A DNA stretch of 64,000 bases from Mediterranea sp. An20 (GTDB lineage Bacteria; Bacteroidota; Bacteroidia; Bacteroidales; Bacteroidaceae), in NCBI RefSeq assembly GCF_002160055.1, contig NZ_NFJV01000001.1, forward strand, positions 62,001-126,000, read 5' to 3'. Every line of letters starts with the position of its first letter. The first letter of the stretch is position 1. Below the pieces are notes generated by a model that did no database searches, had not been told where the DNA came from, and worked only from the letters and a program-made list of their open reading frames with translations. Shown in pieces: positions 1 through 8,170 of this stretch. A program made the translations under genes and the position numbers.

Positions 1-798
1 CACCGCAATGACGCGCACATCGTTCACCTTGCCGAAGTCTGTTGCCAGCCTTACCTTCAGCAAATACGACAGTCCGTCGTGCGAGTCGCTCATCTCTTCC
101 ACGTATCCCACCAGCAGTCCGGGGGGGAACACGGCCGAATATCCGCTGGTCACCACCGTGTCGCCCACGCTGAACTCGGCATGCCGTGGCAGGTCGCGCA
201 GGTAGGCATACTGTGCGTCTTCTCCCTCCCACTTCAGGTAGCCGAAGTATTCGCTTCCCTGGATTTTGCAACTCAGGCTGGACTTGCTGTTGAGCAGGGA
301 GATGACCAATGCGTAGTGCGGCGTGGTTTTGTAGACGATTCCCACCACCCCGTTGGCATCCACCACTCCCATTTCCGGCCTTACGCCATCTGCCTCTCCG
401 CGGTCCAGCGTCAGGTAGTTGTCCATGCGGTTGAGACTGTTCTTGACGACGTGCGCCTTGCGGAGCGTATATCCCGCCTGCGGGGGTATGGAATCGAGGC
501 TGCGGAAAGCGGCGGTGTCGGAGCGCATATCGGCCAGTTGGTTTTCCAGCACGGCGATGCGTTGTTCCAGCAGCATGTTCCGGTCCAGCAGGTCTTCGTT
601 CACTTCGCGCAGGTGGAAGTACGAGGCGATGCCGTTGCGTGCCTCATAGAGTTTTCCTGCCGCTTCGTTGGCCGAGGTGAAGAACACGCTTTGCTGGTAG
701 CGGTTGAAGCGGAACAATAAAACAAAACTGGTCACCTCCAGCAGCAGGAAGAGGAACCAGTAATTGTATTTCATCAGGAAGTTGAGCAGATTCCGCAT
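1..798 (-). CDS. mreC: Rod shape-determining protein MreC (3' part missing)
   Basis: MreC is the bitopic inner-membrane scaffold of the elongasome, linking cytoplasmic MreB to the periplasmic peptidoglycan synthases. The 266 codons present start at the ATG at 798 and run off the left edge without a stop. The N-terminus has one membrane segment (about residues 8-28, Phe/Leu-rich, after NFLMKYNYW). A stretch with coiled-coil character follows (about 60-95), then the beta-rich MreC core with the typical sequence GVVDANGVVGIV. The gene lies 14 bp downstream of mreB on the same strand, the usual order of the mre operon; mreD would be expected beyond the edge. Only the last few residues are likely missing. 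Confidence 0.93.
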   Translation of the reverse strand, partial: MRNLLNFLMKYNYWFLFLLLEVTSFVLLFRFNRYQQSVFFTSANEAAGKLYEARNGIASYFHLREVNEDLLDRNMLLEQRIAVLENQLADMRSDTAAFRSLDSIPPQAGYTLRKAHVVKNSLNRMDNYLTLDRGEADGVRPEMGVVDANGVVGIVYKTTPHYALVISLLNSKSSLSCKIQGSEYFGYLKWEGEDAQYAYLRDLPRHAEFSVGDTVVTSGYSAVFPPGLLVGYVEEMSDSHDGLSYLLKVRLATDFGKVNDVRVIAV

Positions 799-811
799 AA
801 GCTTCCCTCCG

Positions 812-1834
812 TTATCTCATCAGAAACGAGAACTTGTCGACGTTCTTCAGTGCGATGCCCGTTCCCTTGGCGACGGCATGCAGGGGGTCTTCGGCAATGT
901 GGAAGGGGATGTTTATCTTGTCCGTCAGACGCTTGTCCAATCCGCGCAGCAAGGCACCTCCTCCGGCCAGGTAGATACCGTTGTGCACGATGTCGGCATA
1001 GAGTTCGGGTGGCGTGTTTTCGAGTGCGCTGAGCACGGCGGTTTCTATTTTCGAGATAGACTTCTCCAGGCAGTGTGCTATTTCCTGGTAGCACACGGGC
1101 ACCTCCATCGGCAGTGCGGTGATGCGGTTAGGTCCGTGCACGATGTAGTCTTCGGGTGCGTCCTCGCCCAGTTCGGTGAGTGCGGCTCCCACGTGAATCT
1201 TGATACGTTCGGCCATGCGTTCGCTCACCTTGACGTTGTGCTGGCGGCTCATGTACTCCTGTATGTCGGCGGTGAGGTCGTCGCCGGCGATGCGTATGGA
1301 GTTGTTGCTCACGATGCCTCCGAGCGAGATGACGGCAATTTCGGTCGAGCCTCCGCCTATGTCGACAATCATGTTGCCCTCCGGTGCTTCGACGTCTATG
1401 CCGATGCCGATAGCTGCCGCCATGGGTTCGAAGATGAGGTAGACGTCACGTCCGCCGGCGTGTTCGGCCGAGTCGCGCACGGCACGCAGTTCTACTTCCG
1501 TACTGCCCGACGGCACTCCGATGACCATACGCAGCGAAGGCGAGAAGAGTCGTCCCTTGCGGTTGACCATCTTCACCAGTCCGCGTATCATCTGCTCACA
1601 GGCATAGAAGTCGGCAATCACGCCGTTGCGCAGCGGGCGGATGGTGCGTATGTTCTCGTGTGTCTTTTCGTGCATCATCTTGGCCTTTTCGCCCACGGCA
1701 ATCATCTTGTCCGTGCGTCGGTCGAGGGCCACTACCGAAGGCTCGTCCACCACAATCTTGCCGTTGCTGGTGATGATGGTGTTGGCCGTGCCCAGGTCCA
1801 TTGCTATTTCTTGTGTAAAAGAGAAAATACCCAT
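812..1834 (-). CDS. mreB: Rod shape-determining protein MreB
   Basis: Bacterial actin homologue that forms membrane-bound filaments and positions the cell-wall elongation machinery. The 340-aa product has full family length. It shows the phosphate-1 loop (MDLGTANT, about residues 12-19), the phosphate-2 loop (DIGGGSTEIAVISLGGIV, about 155-175) and the adenosine motif (LAGGGALLRGLDKRL, near 290). The short hydrophobic N-terminus (MGIFSF) resembles the membrane-anchoring end of other MreB proteins. It is first in a mreB-mreC operon. The gap to purH holds a palindromic TTAATGG repeat rather than an obvious promoter, so the promoter could not be placed. Confidence 0.97.
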   Translation of the reverse strand: MGIFSFTQEIAMDLGTANTIITSNGKIVVDEPSVVALDRRTDKMIAVGEKAKMMHEKTHENIRTIRPLRNGVIADFYACEQMIRGLVKMVNRKGRLFSPSLRMVIGVPSGSTEVELRAVRDSAEHAGGRDVYLIFEPMAAAIGIGIDVEAPEGNMIVDIGGGSTEIAVISLGGIVSNNSIRIAGDDLTADIQEYMSRQHNVKVSERMAERIKIHVGAALTELGEDAPEDYIVHGPNRITALPMEVPVCYQEIAHCLEKSISKIETAVLSALENTPPELYADIVHNGIYLAGGGALLRGLDKRLTDKINIPFHIAEDPLHAVAKGTGIALKNVDKFSFLMR

Positions 1835-1837
1835 TAG

Positions 1838-1919
1838 TGGTTAATGTTTAATGGTTAATGGTTAATGGTTAATGATTAGTGGTTAATGATTCATTTCGTG
1901 CTAATCACTAACCACTAAT
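1838..1919. repeat. TTAATGG tandem array with imperfect hairpin between purH and mreB
   Basis: About four tandem copies of a GGTTAAT-type heptamer (1843-1871) run into an inverted repeat with arms 1875-1891 and 1903-1919, each reading ATTAGTGGTTAxTGATT in its own direction. The 11-base loop would leave a stem of about 16 pairs. A shorter piece of the same heptamer array is found at 13361-13383, so this is a recurring non-coding sequence in this genome. It may act as a stem-loop in the purH-mreB transcript; that is inference. Confidence 0.75.
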
Positions 1920-1936
1920 CCCTAATCACTTACATT

Positions 1937-3460
1937 TTAGTGTTTGAAGTGTCTGAAGCCGGTGGTCACCATTGCGATGCCGTGCTGGTTGCAGTAGTCA
2001 AAGCTCAGTTGGTCCTTGATGCTTCCTCCGGGCTGTATGACGGCAGTGACTCCTTCGTTGCCGGCAATCTCCACGCAGTCGGGGAAGGGGAAGAAGGCAT
2101 CGCTGGCCATCACGGCGCCGTGCAGGTCGAAGCCGAAGCTTTTTGCCTTTTCGATGGCCTGCTTCAGGGCGTCGACGCGGCTGGTCTGTCCTACGCCGCT
2201 GGCGAGGAGTTGCTTGCCTTTGGCGAGGACGATGGCGTTCGACTTCGAGTTCTTCACGATTTTGTTGGCAAAGAGCAGGTCGTCCACCTCCTCCGGCGTG
2301 GGTGCCTGGTTGGTGACCGTCTTCAGGTCGGCAGGAGTTTCTACCTTCAGGTCGCGGTCTTGCGCCAGCACTCCGTTGAGCAGCGAGCGGAATTGCTTTT
2401 TGGGCAGTTCTACCGGCTTGCGCACCAGTATGATACGGTTTTTCTTTTCGCCCAGCACCTCCAAGGCATCCACGTCATAGTCGGGAGCGATGATGACTTC
2501 GAAGAAAATCTTGTTGATTTCCTCGGCCGTTTCCCTGTCGACCACGGCATTGGTGATGAGCACGCCTCCGAAGGCCGACACGGGGTCGCCCGCCAGGGCA
2601 TCTTTCCACGCCTGCAGCACGGTGGGCCGCGAAGCCAGTCCGCAGGCATTGTTGTGCTTCAGGATGGCGAAGGTTGTTTCCTGGAACTCGTCGATGAGGT
2701 CGACAGCCGCGTTGATGTCCAGCAGGTTGTTGTAAGAGATTTCCTTGCCGTGAATCTGGTCGAACATCTGGTCCAGCTGTCCGTAGAAGTAGCCCTTCTG
2801 GTGCGGGTTTTCGCCGTAGCGCAGGGCGGTGGGATGGTTGGCCGAGCAGCGGAAGGCCGAGCCCTCCCCGCCGTCGAAGTAGTTGAAGATGGCCGAGTCG
2901 TAGTGCGACGACACGCCGAAGGCTTCTTTGGCAAACCAGCGCCGTTCTTCGAGCGTGGTGTTGGCTCCGCGTTCCATCAGGATGTCGCGCAGCGGCTGGT
3001 ATTGTGCCTGCGAGGCCACGATGACCACGTCGTTGTAGTTCTTGGCAGCGGCGCGTATGAGCGAGATGCCGCCTATGTCGATTTTCTCGATGATGTCGGC
3101 TTCGGGGGCTCCGCTGGCCACGGTGGCCTCGAAAGGATAGAGGTCGACAATCACGAGGTCTATTTCGGGGATTTCATATTTTTCAATCTGCTGGCGGTCC
3201 TGCTCCAAGGCGCGGCGGCACAAGATGCCTCCGAATATTTTGGGGTGCAGTGTCTTGACGCGTCCGCCCAGGATGGAGGGATACGTGGTGAGGTCTTCCA
3301 CTGCCTTGCAGGGGTAGCCCAATGATTCGATGAACTGGCGGGTGCCGCCTGTCGAGAGGAATTCAACGCCTTCCTCGTGCAGCTTGGTGATGATTTCGTT
3401 CAGTCCTTCTTTGTGGTAAACGGAAACCAGCGCGGTCTTGATTTTTTTTGTTTCGGACAT
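1937..3460 (-). CDS. purH: Bifunctional AICAR transformylase / IMP cyclohydrolase
   Basis: Catalyses the last two steps of de novo purine synthesis: formylation of AICAR to FAICAR with 10-formyl-THF, then ring closure to IMP. The 507-aa length matches the family. The N-terminal MGS-like IMP cyclohydrolase domain (about 1-150) begins KTALVSVYHKEGL and contains STGGT and KTLHPKIFGGIL. The transformylase domain follows, with RYGENPHQKG and KHNNACGLA, and ends near the typical GGSIKDQLSFDYCNQHGIAMV. It stands alone on the minus strand upstream of mreB. A TACCTTTG element at 3504-3511 on the minus strand is a plausible -7 box, giving a leader of about 40 nt. Confidence 0.97.
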   Translation of the reverse strand: MSETKKIKTALVSVYHKEGLNEIITKLHEEGVEFLSTGGTRQFIESLGYPCKAVEDLTTYPSILGGRVKTLHPKIFGGILCRRALEQDRQQIEKYEIPEIDLVIVDLYPFEATVASGAPEADIIEKIDIGGISLIRAAAKNYNDVVIVASQAQYQPLRDILMERGANTTLEERRWFAKEAFGVSSHYDSAIFNYFDGGEGSAFRCSANHPTALRYGENPHQKGYFYGQLDQMFDQIHGKEISYNNLLDINAAVDLIDEFQETTFAILKHNNACGLASRPTVLQAWKDALAGDPVSAFGGVLITNAVVDRETAEEINKIFFEVIIAPDYDVDALEVLGEKKNRIILVRKPVELPKKQFRSLLNGVLAQDRDLKVETPADLKTVTNQAPTPEEVDDLLFANKIVKNSKSNAIVLAKGKQLLASGVGQTSRVDALKQAIEKAKSFGFDLHGAVMASDAFFPFPDCVEIAGNEGVTAVIQPGGSIKDQLSFDYCNQHGIAMVTTGFRHFKH

Positions 3461-3503
3461 GATGTTTGTATTAATAAAGTACGCGTAATTATATAATCAG
3501 GGG

Positions 3504-3511
3504 CAAAGGTA
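3504..3511 (-). promoter_or_regulatory. Putative -7 element of the purH promoter
   Basis: The minus strand reads TACCTTTG, a match to the Bacteroides -7 consensus TAnnTTTG, 44 nt upstream of the purH ATG. I found no convincing TTG box at the right distance, so only the -7 half is proposed. Confidence 0.5.
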
Positions 3512-3575
3512 CGAATTTTACCGCTTTGCGCGTATAGGAAGAACACAGAATTATAAGTAAATGTGCAAAATTAAA

Positions 3576-3770
3576 TGATACTAAACACAGAGGCACGGAG
3601 ACACAGAGTTTTTGTTTTCTTGCCCATAGTTCACAGAGTTAATTTTCCTTCTCTCGTATGCGGCGAAGCCGCGAACTCTGTGCCCTCCCGTCATTTTCCC
3701 GACAGACAGTTACAGAACTTTGTGTCTCTGTGTCTCTGTGTTTGATAGATACTAAATCTAATTGATTACT
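3576..3770. repeat. 195-bp palindromic dispersed repeat, copy 1
   Basis: A non-coding element bounded by imperfect terminal inverted repeats. The left end reads AACACAGAGGCACGGAGACA; the right end is its near-complement, CTTTGTGTCTCTGTGTCTCT. A small perfect hairpin (GCGGC-GAA-GCCGC) lies in the middle, and the element ends in CTAATTGATTACT. A second copy of almost the same length and orientation lies at 47448-47643. There is no open frame, so it looks like a MITE-like or REP-like element rather than an autonomous transposon. The copies differ at scattered positions, so they are not a recent duplication. Confidence 0.85.
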
Positions 3771-4038
3771 CGCACGCAAAGACGCGCGGCCAAGCCGGGC
3801 ATTCCGGGTTTTGACGTTTTAAGAAAAATCCGTATCCACCCTCCGGGGCACCGCCGTCCGCCCCTCGCCGCCGCGGGCTGCGGAGGCAGGATGCCAAGGG
3901 GTAGGAAGCACGCACACAAGCGGTGCGAAGGCGGCTGCGCATAGCGAAGAAGCAAACGGATGGAGAAGAGAGCCAACAAGTTAACGATTTCTTTGAAAAT
4001 AATCGCCGGATGTTTTTTCATAATTGAAATTATCTGCC
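3771..4038. other. GC-rich non-coding stretch before the zinc-ribbon gene
   Basis: Between the 195-bp repeat and the promoter of the next gene I see no gene with a plausible start or family. Short open frames on both strands are Arg/Pro/Gly-rich and look like GC-composition artefacts. The last 80 bases turn AT-rich towards the promoter. No transposase remnant or tRNA was seen. Confidence 0.5.
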
Positions 4039-4046
4039 TATCTTTG
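4039..4046 (+). promoter_or_regulatory. Putative -7 element for the zinc-ribbon/DUF4373 cluster
   Basis: TATCTTTG matches the Bacteroides TAnnTTTG -7 box and lies 74 nt upstream of the start at 4120. No TTG is at the ideal distance (a T-run is there instead), so strength is uncertain. Confidence 0.5.
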
Positions 4047-4119
4047 CAATATAGATGGAAGGAAAAACACACATATCCTCCAACTTATCTATCCATATTT
4101 TCAAACAAATAACCAACAG

Positions 4120-4509
4120 ATGAAAACAACAGGAATACCAGAAGACACTCAAGCTTCCCAGCCTGCACCCAGTCAGCGAATCTGCTCATCCTGCCACCGG
4201 CTCCTGCCGCTGACAGCCTTCTCGAACAACAGCAACGGCCGGCCCGAATCGCGATGCAAGGAATGCCAGCGCACCCGGCAACGACAGCGCCGGCAAGCGG
4301 CCGGCAACACCCAACAGACAACGGCTTCCAAACCGGAACGGGTGCTCATCACCGACGTGGCCGAACGGGAGACGCGACTGGAGATGATACGCAATGCCAT
4401 CGAGACCGTACAACTTAGCATGATACGAAGGGCCTGCAAACAACACGAAAACGAATTCTACCTCGAAACAGGATGGAAAATCAAAATGTTGTATAAAGAA
4501 GAACTGTAA
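4120..4509 (+). CDS. Small zinc-ribbon protein (four-Cys) in a DUF4373/HU cluster
   Basis: A 129-aa protein of unknown function. Residues 22-49 carry a clear zinc-ribbon spacing, C-SS-C-H...R-C-KE-C (Cys22, Cys25, Cys46, Cys49). A basic, Gln/Arg-rich segment follows (RTRQRQRRQ), and the C-terminus is helical with ETGWKIKMLYKEEL at its end. The ATG at 4120 was chosen over an in-frame start at 4024 because the upstream start lies before the likely -7 box at 4039-4046. It is followed after 47 bp by the DUF4373 gene on the same strand and may be co-transcribed with it. A nucleic-acid-binding role is inferred from the ribbon and basic tail only. Confidence 0.75.
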   Translation: MKTTGIPEDTQASQPAPSQRICSSCHRLLPLTAFSNNSNGRPESRCKECQRTRQRQRRQAAGNTQQTTASKPERVLITDVAERETRLEMIRNAIETVQLSMIRRACKQHENEFYLETGWKIKMLYKEEL

Positions 4510-4556
4510 GGAAACACAAAACGAAAGATTGCTTAACCCACAAACCATACATTATT

Positions 4557-5573
4557 ATGCCCAAACTAAAAAGACAAGGAATAGATTTTTTTACCATACA
4601 TACCGACTACCTGCACAGCCGCGCCGTGAGACGCGTCATGAAACGTGAAGGAGAAGCCGCCATCGCCGTGCTCATGGAGACATACGCTGCCATCTATGCC
4701 GGCGACGGCTATTACGTGGAGGCCGGGCCCAGGCTCTTCGACGACCTCGCCGACCTGTTCTTCCGTCTGGAGCCCGAAGACGTGAAGCGGATTCTGGAAA
4801 CCGCCATCGAAAACGGACTGTTCGACGCCGGACTGTACAGCCAATATGGCATACTCACCTCGTCGGGCATCCAAAGCGAATTTATCTATGCCACCCGCAA
4901 ACGCATCAACAAGAGCATCGACCCGCGGTTCAACCTGCTGACCGACGACGACGAGGCCCTCTGCTGCCGCGACATGCCCGAACCCAAGACGCCCGACGGA
5001 CAACGGTCCGGACTGCCCAGACGGAAGGAGGACGGCGAAAACGAGGGGACAGAACCCACGGAAACCTGCCCGGAAAAGGTGCCGGGAAACACGCAAAAGG
5101 TGCCGGGAACAACCCAAAAGGCGGAAGATAACGCTAAAAAACGCGATTTGACGCCCCAAAGTACACACACTACACGACACAACACGACACGACACGAAGA
5201 AAACCCTCTCCTCAAAGGTTCCCCCGGCGACGGGGAAACCGAAGGCGCAGGCTGGAGGCCTGCGGAGGTGGATGCCGGGGCTGGGGAAAGGACGAACGGA
5301 AAACCGGCCGCCAAACAGAAGGCCCGCGAATGGACGCAGCAGGACATCGACGCCCTGCAACCGCCCGACGACGGACTGCCGCGCAACCTGGAAGGGCTGA
5401 AAATCAACTTCCTGCAGCACCGGATACCGCCCAAGGAGCAGTATGCCATCATCCTGAAGAGCAACTACGGCGTCATCGGGCATCCCGTGTGGAGGGGGTT
5501 CGGCGTGCTGCGCGAAAGCCACGGCAAAATCCGGCAACCGTCGCGTTACTTGCTGAGTCTCTGCGTGAAATGA
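4557..5573 (+). CDS. DUF4373 (Lin1244/Lin1753-like) domain protein
   Basis: A 338-aa protein. Residues 1 to about 110 match what I know of the DUF4373 N-terminal domain, a replication-initiator-like winged-helix region found in phage and Bacteroidetes proteins (GIDFFTIHTDYLHSRAVRRVM...GEAAIAVLMETYAAIYAGDGYYV). The middle (about 140-250) is a hydrophilic low-complexity linker with the repeated unit KVPGxTQ and a Thr/His/Arg run (THTTRHNTTRHEE) encoded by near-repeats of cacgacacaa. The C-terminal part (about 260-338) is again folded-looking (REWTQQDIDALQPPDDGLPRNLEGLK...SRYLLSLCVK). It sits between the zinc-ribbon and HU-like genes. DNA binding is likely from the family; the cellular role is unknown. 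Confidence 0.8.
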   Translation: MPKLKRQGIDFFTIHTDYLHSRAVRRVMKREGEAAIAVLMETYAAIYAGDGYYVEAGPRLFDDLADLFFRLEPEDVKRILETAIENGLFDAGLYSQYGILTSSGIQSEFIYATRKRINKSIDPRFNLLTDDDEALCCRDMPEPKTPDGQRSGLPRRKEDGENEGTEPTETCPEKVPGNTQKVPGTTQKAEDNAKKRDLTPQSTHTTRHNTTRHEENPLLKGSPGDGETEGAGWRPAEVDAGAGERTNGKPAAKQKAREWTQQDIDALQPPDDGLPRNLEGLKINFLQHRIPPKEQYAIILKSNYGVIGHPVWRGFGVLRESHGKIRQPSRYLLSLCVK

Positions 5574-5721
5574 CACCGGAAAAAGGGGCAGATGCATTTT
5601 GTGGTACAAAACACCCCAAAATCCGGGGGAAAGTTTGCAGAAAGCATTACCTTTGCAGCGTCGTTAAGCTTAACACAAAACACAATTAAAACGATTATCA
5701 ACCATTTAACACAAAACAATT

Positions 5722-6210
5722 ATGCCAGTAATTTACAAACCTTGTCAGTCGACCATTGCCAACCGTTCGGGCAAAAAACTGTTCTATCCGCGCGTCAAAC
5801 TCACGGGCAACGTCGACACCAACACCGTGGCACGCGAGATTGCCGAACTCTCTTCGCTCACGTCGGGCGATGTGAAAAACGTCATCGACAACCTCATCAC
5901 CGTGGTGACCCGCCACTTGCAGTCGTCGGAAAGTGTCACCCTCGACGGGTTCGGCTCCTTCCGCTATGCCCTGAAGACAACCGGAGGGGGCGTGGAAAAC
6001 GCAACCGACGTCAGCGCCAGCCTGGCGCAGCTGATGGTGAGGTTCCTCCCCGCCTGCCGGCGCAACACCGACGGCACACGAAGCACCCGCTCGCTGGTGG
6101 ACGGAGCCAAGTGTGTACGCTTCGACCAAATCCAGGGCGAGGATATTCCCACCCTGCCCGATGACAGCGAGGAGGAGGAAGAAGACGGTGGAGGAGGAGC
6201 CTTGGGATAA
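5722..6210 (+). CDS. HU-family DNA-binding protein, acidic-tailed Bacteroidetes type
   Basis: A 162-aa HU/IHF-related protein. Its first 125 residues resemble the 'HU-related' Bacteroidetes family: MPVIYKP at the N-terminus, a helical dimerisation part (DTNTVAREIAELSSLTSGDVKNVIDNL), then SVTLDGFGSFRYAL, which corresponds to the HU strand before the DNA-binding arms. The C-terminus is an acidic/Gly tail (DDSEEEEEDGGGG) not found in classical HU. The leader contains two copies of ttaacacaaaaca. Proteins of this type commonly precede a smalltalk peptide and an amidase gene; here only the peptide follows. Confidence 0.85.
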   Translation: MPVIYKPCQSTIANRSGKKLFYPRVKLTGNVDTNTVAREIAELSSLTSGDVKNVIDNLITVVTRHLQSSESVTLDGFGSFRYALKTTGGGVENATDVSASLAQLMVRFLPACRRNTDGTRSTRSLVDGAKCVRFDQIQGEDIPTLPDDSEEEEEDGGGGALG

Positions 6211-6372
6211 ACCTCCGGCAACGCACGGACCACAGACGGCATCCACCCTCCGACCACCGGACGGAACGGAAAGAAAGATTTCAACACGAAACATACGGGC
6301 AGATGTCCGTTTGTGGTCAAAATAAGAACATTACAAAATGAAACACGACTCATGCAAGCAAAGAATAATGAA

Positions 6373-6498
6373 ATGAACACACAAACTTCTGAAAAAGGCA
6401 ACGGGCGGAAAGCCCTCTGGGACAAAATATTGAAAGTAGTCATCGCTCTGCTCTCGGCCATCGCCGGGGCACTGGGCGCCCAGGCCATGAATCTGTAA
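6373..6498 (+). CDS. Smalltalk-type small membrane peptide
   Basis: A 41-aa peptide with a polar N-terminus (MNTQTSEKGNGRKALWDKILK) and a single hydrophobic segment (VVIALLSAIAGALGAQAM). This fits the Bacteroidetes 'smalltalk' family, tiny membrane peptides usually located between an HU-like DNA-binding protein and an N-acetylmuramoyl-L-alanine amidase. The ATG at 6373 was preferred over in-frame starts at 6352 and 6313 because it leaves the usual family length. The function of the family is not known to me. The usual amidase is absent: the next gene is prmC. Confidence 0.72.
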   Translation: MNTQTSEKGNGRKALWDKILKVVIALLSAIAGALGAQAMNL

Positions 6499-6642
6499 AC
6501 CTTCGGAACGGAACGGGGGACAGGCGCACGCCAAAAGACCGACATCTTACCAGGCGCCGTCCCCCTACCGTCTCCTTTCACACCCGACCGACAGCACGCA
6601 AAAAAAACTTGCCACCTTGCTGCGACACACAAAATAAATCTC

Positions 6643-6650
6643 TATCTTTG
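6643..6650 (+). promoter_or_regulatory. Putative -7 element of the prmC promoter
   Basis: TATCTTTG lies 24 nt upstream of the prmC ATG. The nearest TTG (6617-6619) is 23 nt away, slightly longer than the usual 19-21. The leader would be very short. Confidence 0.5.
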
Positions 6651-6673
6651 CGCCCGCAAAAAAAATAAATCCC

Positions 6674-7525
6674 ATGCCACAGACTCCCGCCGAATGGCGC
6701 AAACTGCTGAAAACCAAATACGATGAACGGGAAGCAGCCGCCTTGGCACGCATCGTGTGCTGCGAACTGCTGGGACAGCGCCCCACAGACTATGTGCTGA
6801 ACGAACCGCTCCCCGACGACCCCCGACAGGCGCAACGGGCCCACGAACTGGCACAACGCCTGCTGGACTACGAGCCGATGCAATACATCGAAGGGAAGGC
6901 AAGGTTTGCCGGACGGGACTTCGGCGTGAAACGGGGCGTGCTGATTCCACGACCGGAAACGGAGGAACTGGTGGAACGCCTCGTGCAGACAACACCCCCC
7001 GGAGCACGCATCCTCGACGTGGGAACGGGCAGCGGATGCATCGCCGTGACCCTGGCGCTGGAGGTGCCCGGCGCACAGGTGGAAGCATGGGACATCGCAG
7101 ACGAAGCGCTGGACACGGCACGAGACAACTGCCGACGACTCGGAGCGCACGTCTGCTTCCGGCAACAGGACGTCCTGGCGTATGAACCGGAGGAGGACAC
7201 GGAAGGAAGGTTCGACCTCATCGTCAGCAACCCGCCCTACGTGACCGAAAACGAACGCAACGACATGCAACCCAACGTGCTGCTGTATGAACCGGAAAGG
7301 GCGCTCTTCGTGCCCGACAACGACCCGCTGCGATTCTACCGCCACATCGGACGGATAGGACGGAAACTGCTGGTGCCCGGCGGACGGATGGCTTTCGAGA
7401 TTAACCGCGCCTTCGCACAAGAAACGGTGGCGCTACTCCTGCAACAGGGATACACGGAGGTAAGCTCCACCCGCGACCTGAGCGGCAACGAAAGGTTCGT
7501 CACAGGACGCAACCCCCTGGCCTGA
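6674..7525 (+). CDS. prmC: Peptide chain release factor N5-glutamine methyltransferase
   Basis: Methylates the Gln of the GGQ motif in release factors RF1/RF2 using SAM. The 283-aa length is normal. An N-terminal helical domain (about 1-85) precedes the Rossmann-type methyltransferase. Visible motifs are LIPRPETEELVERL (about 95-108), the SAM-binding DVGTGSGCIAVTLAL (about 115-129), and the diagnostic catalytic NPPY in DLIVSNPPYVTENER (about 180-194). It is followed by recX on the same strand after 86 bp. Confidence 0.95.
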   Translation: MPQTPAEWRKLLKTKYDEREAAALARIVCCELLGQRPTDYVLNEPLPDDPRQAQRAHELAQRLLDYEPMQYIEGKARFAGRDFGVKRGVLIPRPETEELVERLVQTTPPGARILDVGTGSGCIAVTLALEVPGAQVEAWDIADEALDTARDNCRRLGAHVCFRQQDVLAYEPEEDTEGRFDLIVSNPPYVTENERNDMQPNVLLYEPERALFVPDNDPLRFYRHIGRIGRKLLVPGGRMAFEINRAFAQETVALLLQQGYTEVSSTRDLSGNERFVTGRNPLA

Positions 7526-7611
7526 CAGCAACCCCCAGCCTCCATACACACGGCCGGACGGGGAAAAACTGGCCGGAACACTTGATTTTGCTCACCATAA
7601 TCATAGTAAAG

Positions 7612-8091
7612 ATGAACGAGATAAACGAGAACGAAGAACTGAAACGCATGCAGACCTGGTGCGCCGCCGGCGAACACTGCCGCTCGGAAGTGACCGAAAA
7701 ACTGGTGAAACGCAACGTGCCCTACGACGTGGCCGACCGCATTGCCGACCGGCTGGAGCAGGAGAAATTCATCGACGAAAGCCGATACTGCCGCGCCTTC
7801 ATCAACGACAAATTCCGGCTCGACAAGTGGGGAAAACAGAAAATAGACATGGCCCTGCAGCAAAAAAGACTGGACCCATACATCTACCGGCCCCTGCTCA
7901 ACGCCATCGATGCCGACGACTACCTCGCCACCCTGCGCGCCCTGCTCGAAGCCAAACGCAAAAGCATACGCGCTGAAAACGACTACGAACGCAACGGAAA
8001 ACTGATGCGCTTCGCACTCAGCCGGGGCTTCGCGGCAGATGACATCCGACAGTGCATCGACCTGCCGGAGGAAAATGAAGAAACAAAGTAA
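7612..8091 (+). CDS. recX: Regulatory protein RecX
   Basis: RecX binds RecA filaments and limits recombinase activity. The 159-aa product shows the tandem three-helix pattern of the family: CRSEVTEKLVKRNVPYDVADRIADRLEQEKFIDESRYCRAFINDKF, then the GKQKIDMALQQKRL repeat and a C-terminal RKLMRFALSRGF-like third repeat (here GKLMRFALSRGFAADDI). The ATG at 7612 (MNEINEN) is preferred over one at 7582, whose extra residues (ILLTIIIVK) do not fit the family. It lies between prmC and pyrE. Confidence 0.9.
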   Translation: MNEINENEELKRMQTWCAAGEHCRSEVTEKLVKRNVPYDVADRIADRLEQEKFIDESRYCRAFINDKFRLDKWGKQKIDMALQQKRLDPYIYRPLLNAIDADDYLATLRALLEAKRKSIRAENDYERNGKLMRFALSRGFAADDIRQCIDLPEENEETK

Positions 8092-8130
8092 AAAATAGGC
8101 ATATCTCTTCCTTTTCTCATTCTGATTACG

Positions 8131-8138
8131 TACATTTG
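8131..8138 (+). promoter_or_regulatory. Putative -7 element of the pyrE promoter
   Basis: TACATTTG matches TAnnTTTG and lies 33 nt upstream of the pyrE ATG. No good TTG partner is visible upstream. Confidence 0.45.
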
Positions 8139-8170
8139 CAGTGGATTAATCACATAAGCACAGATTAACA

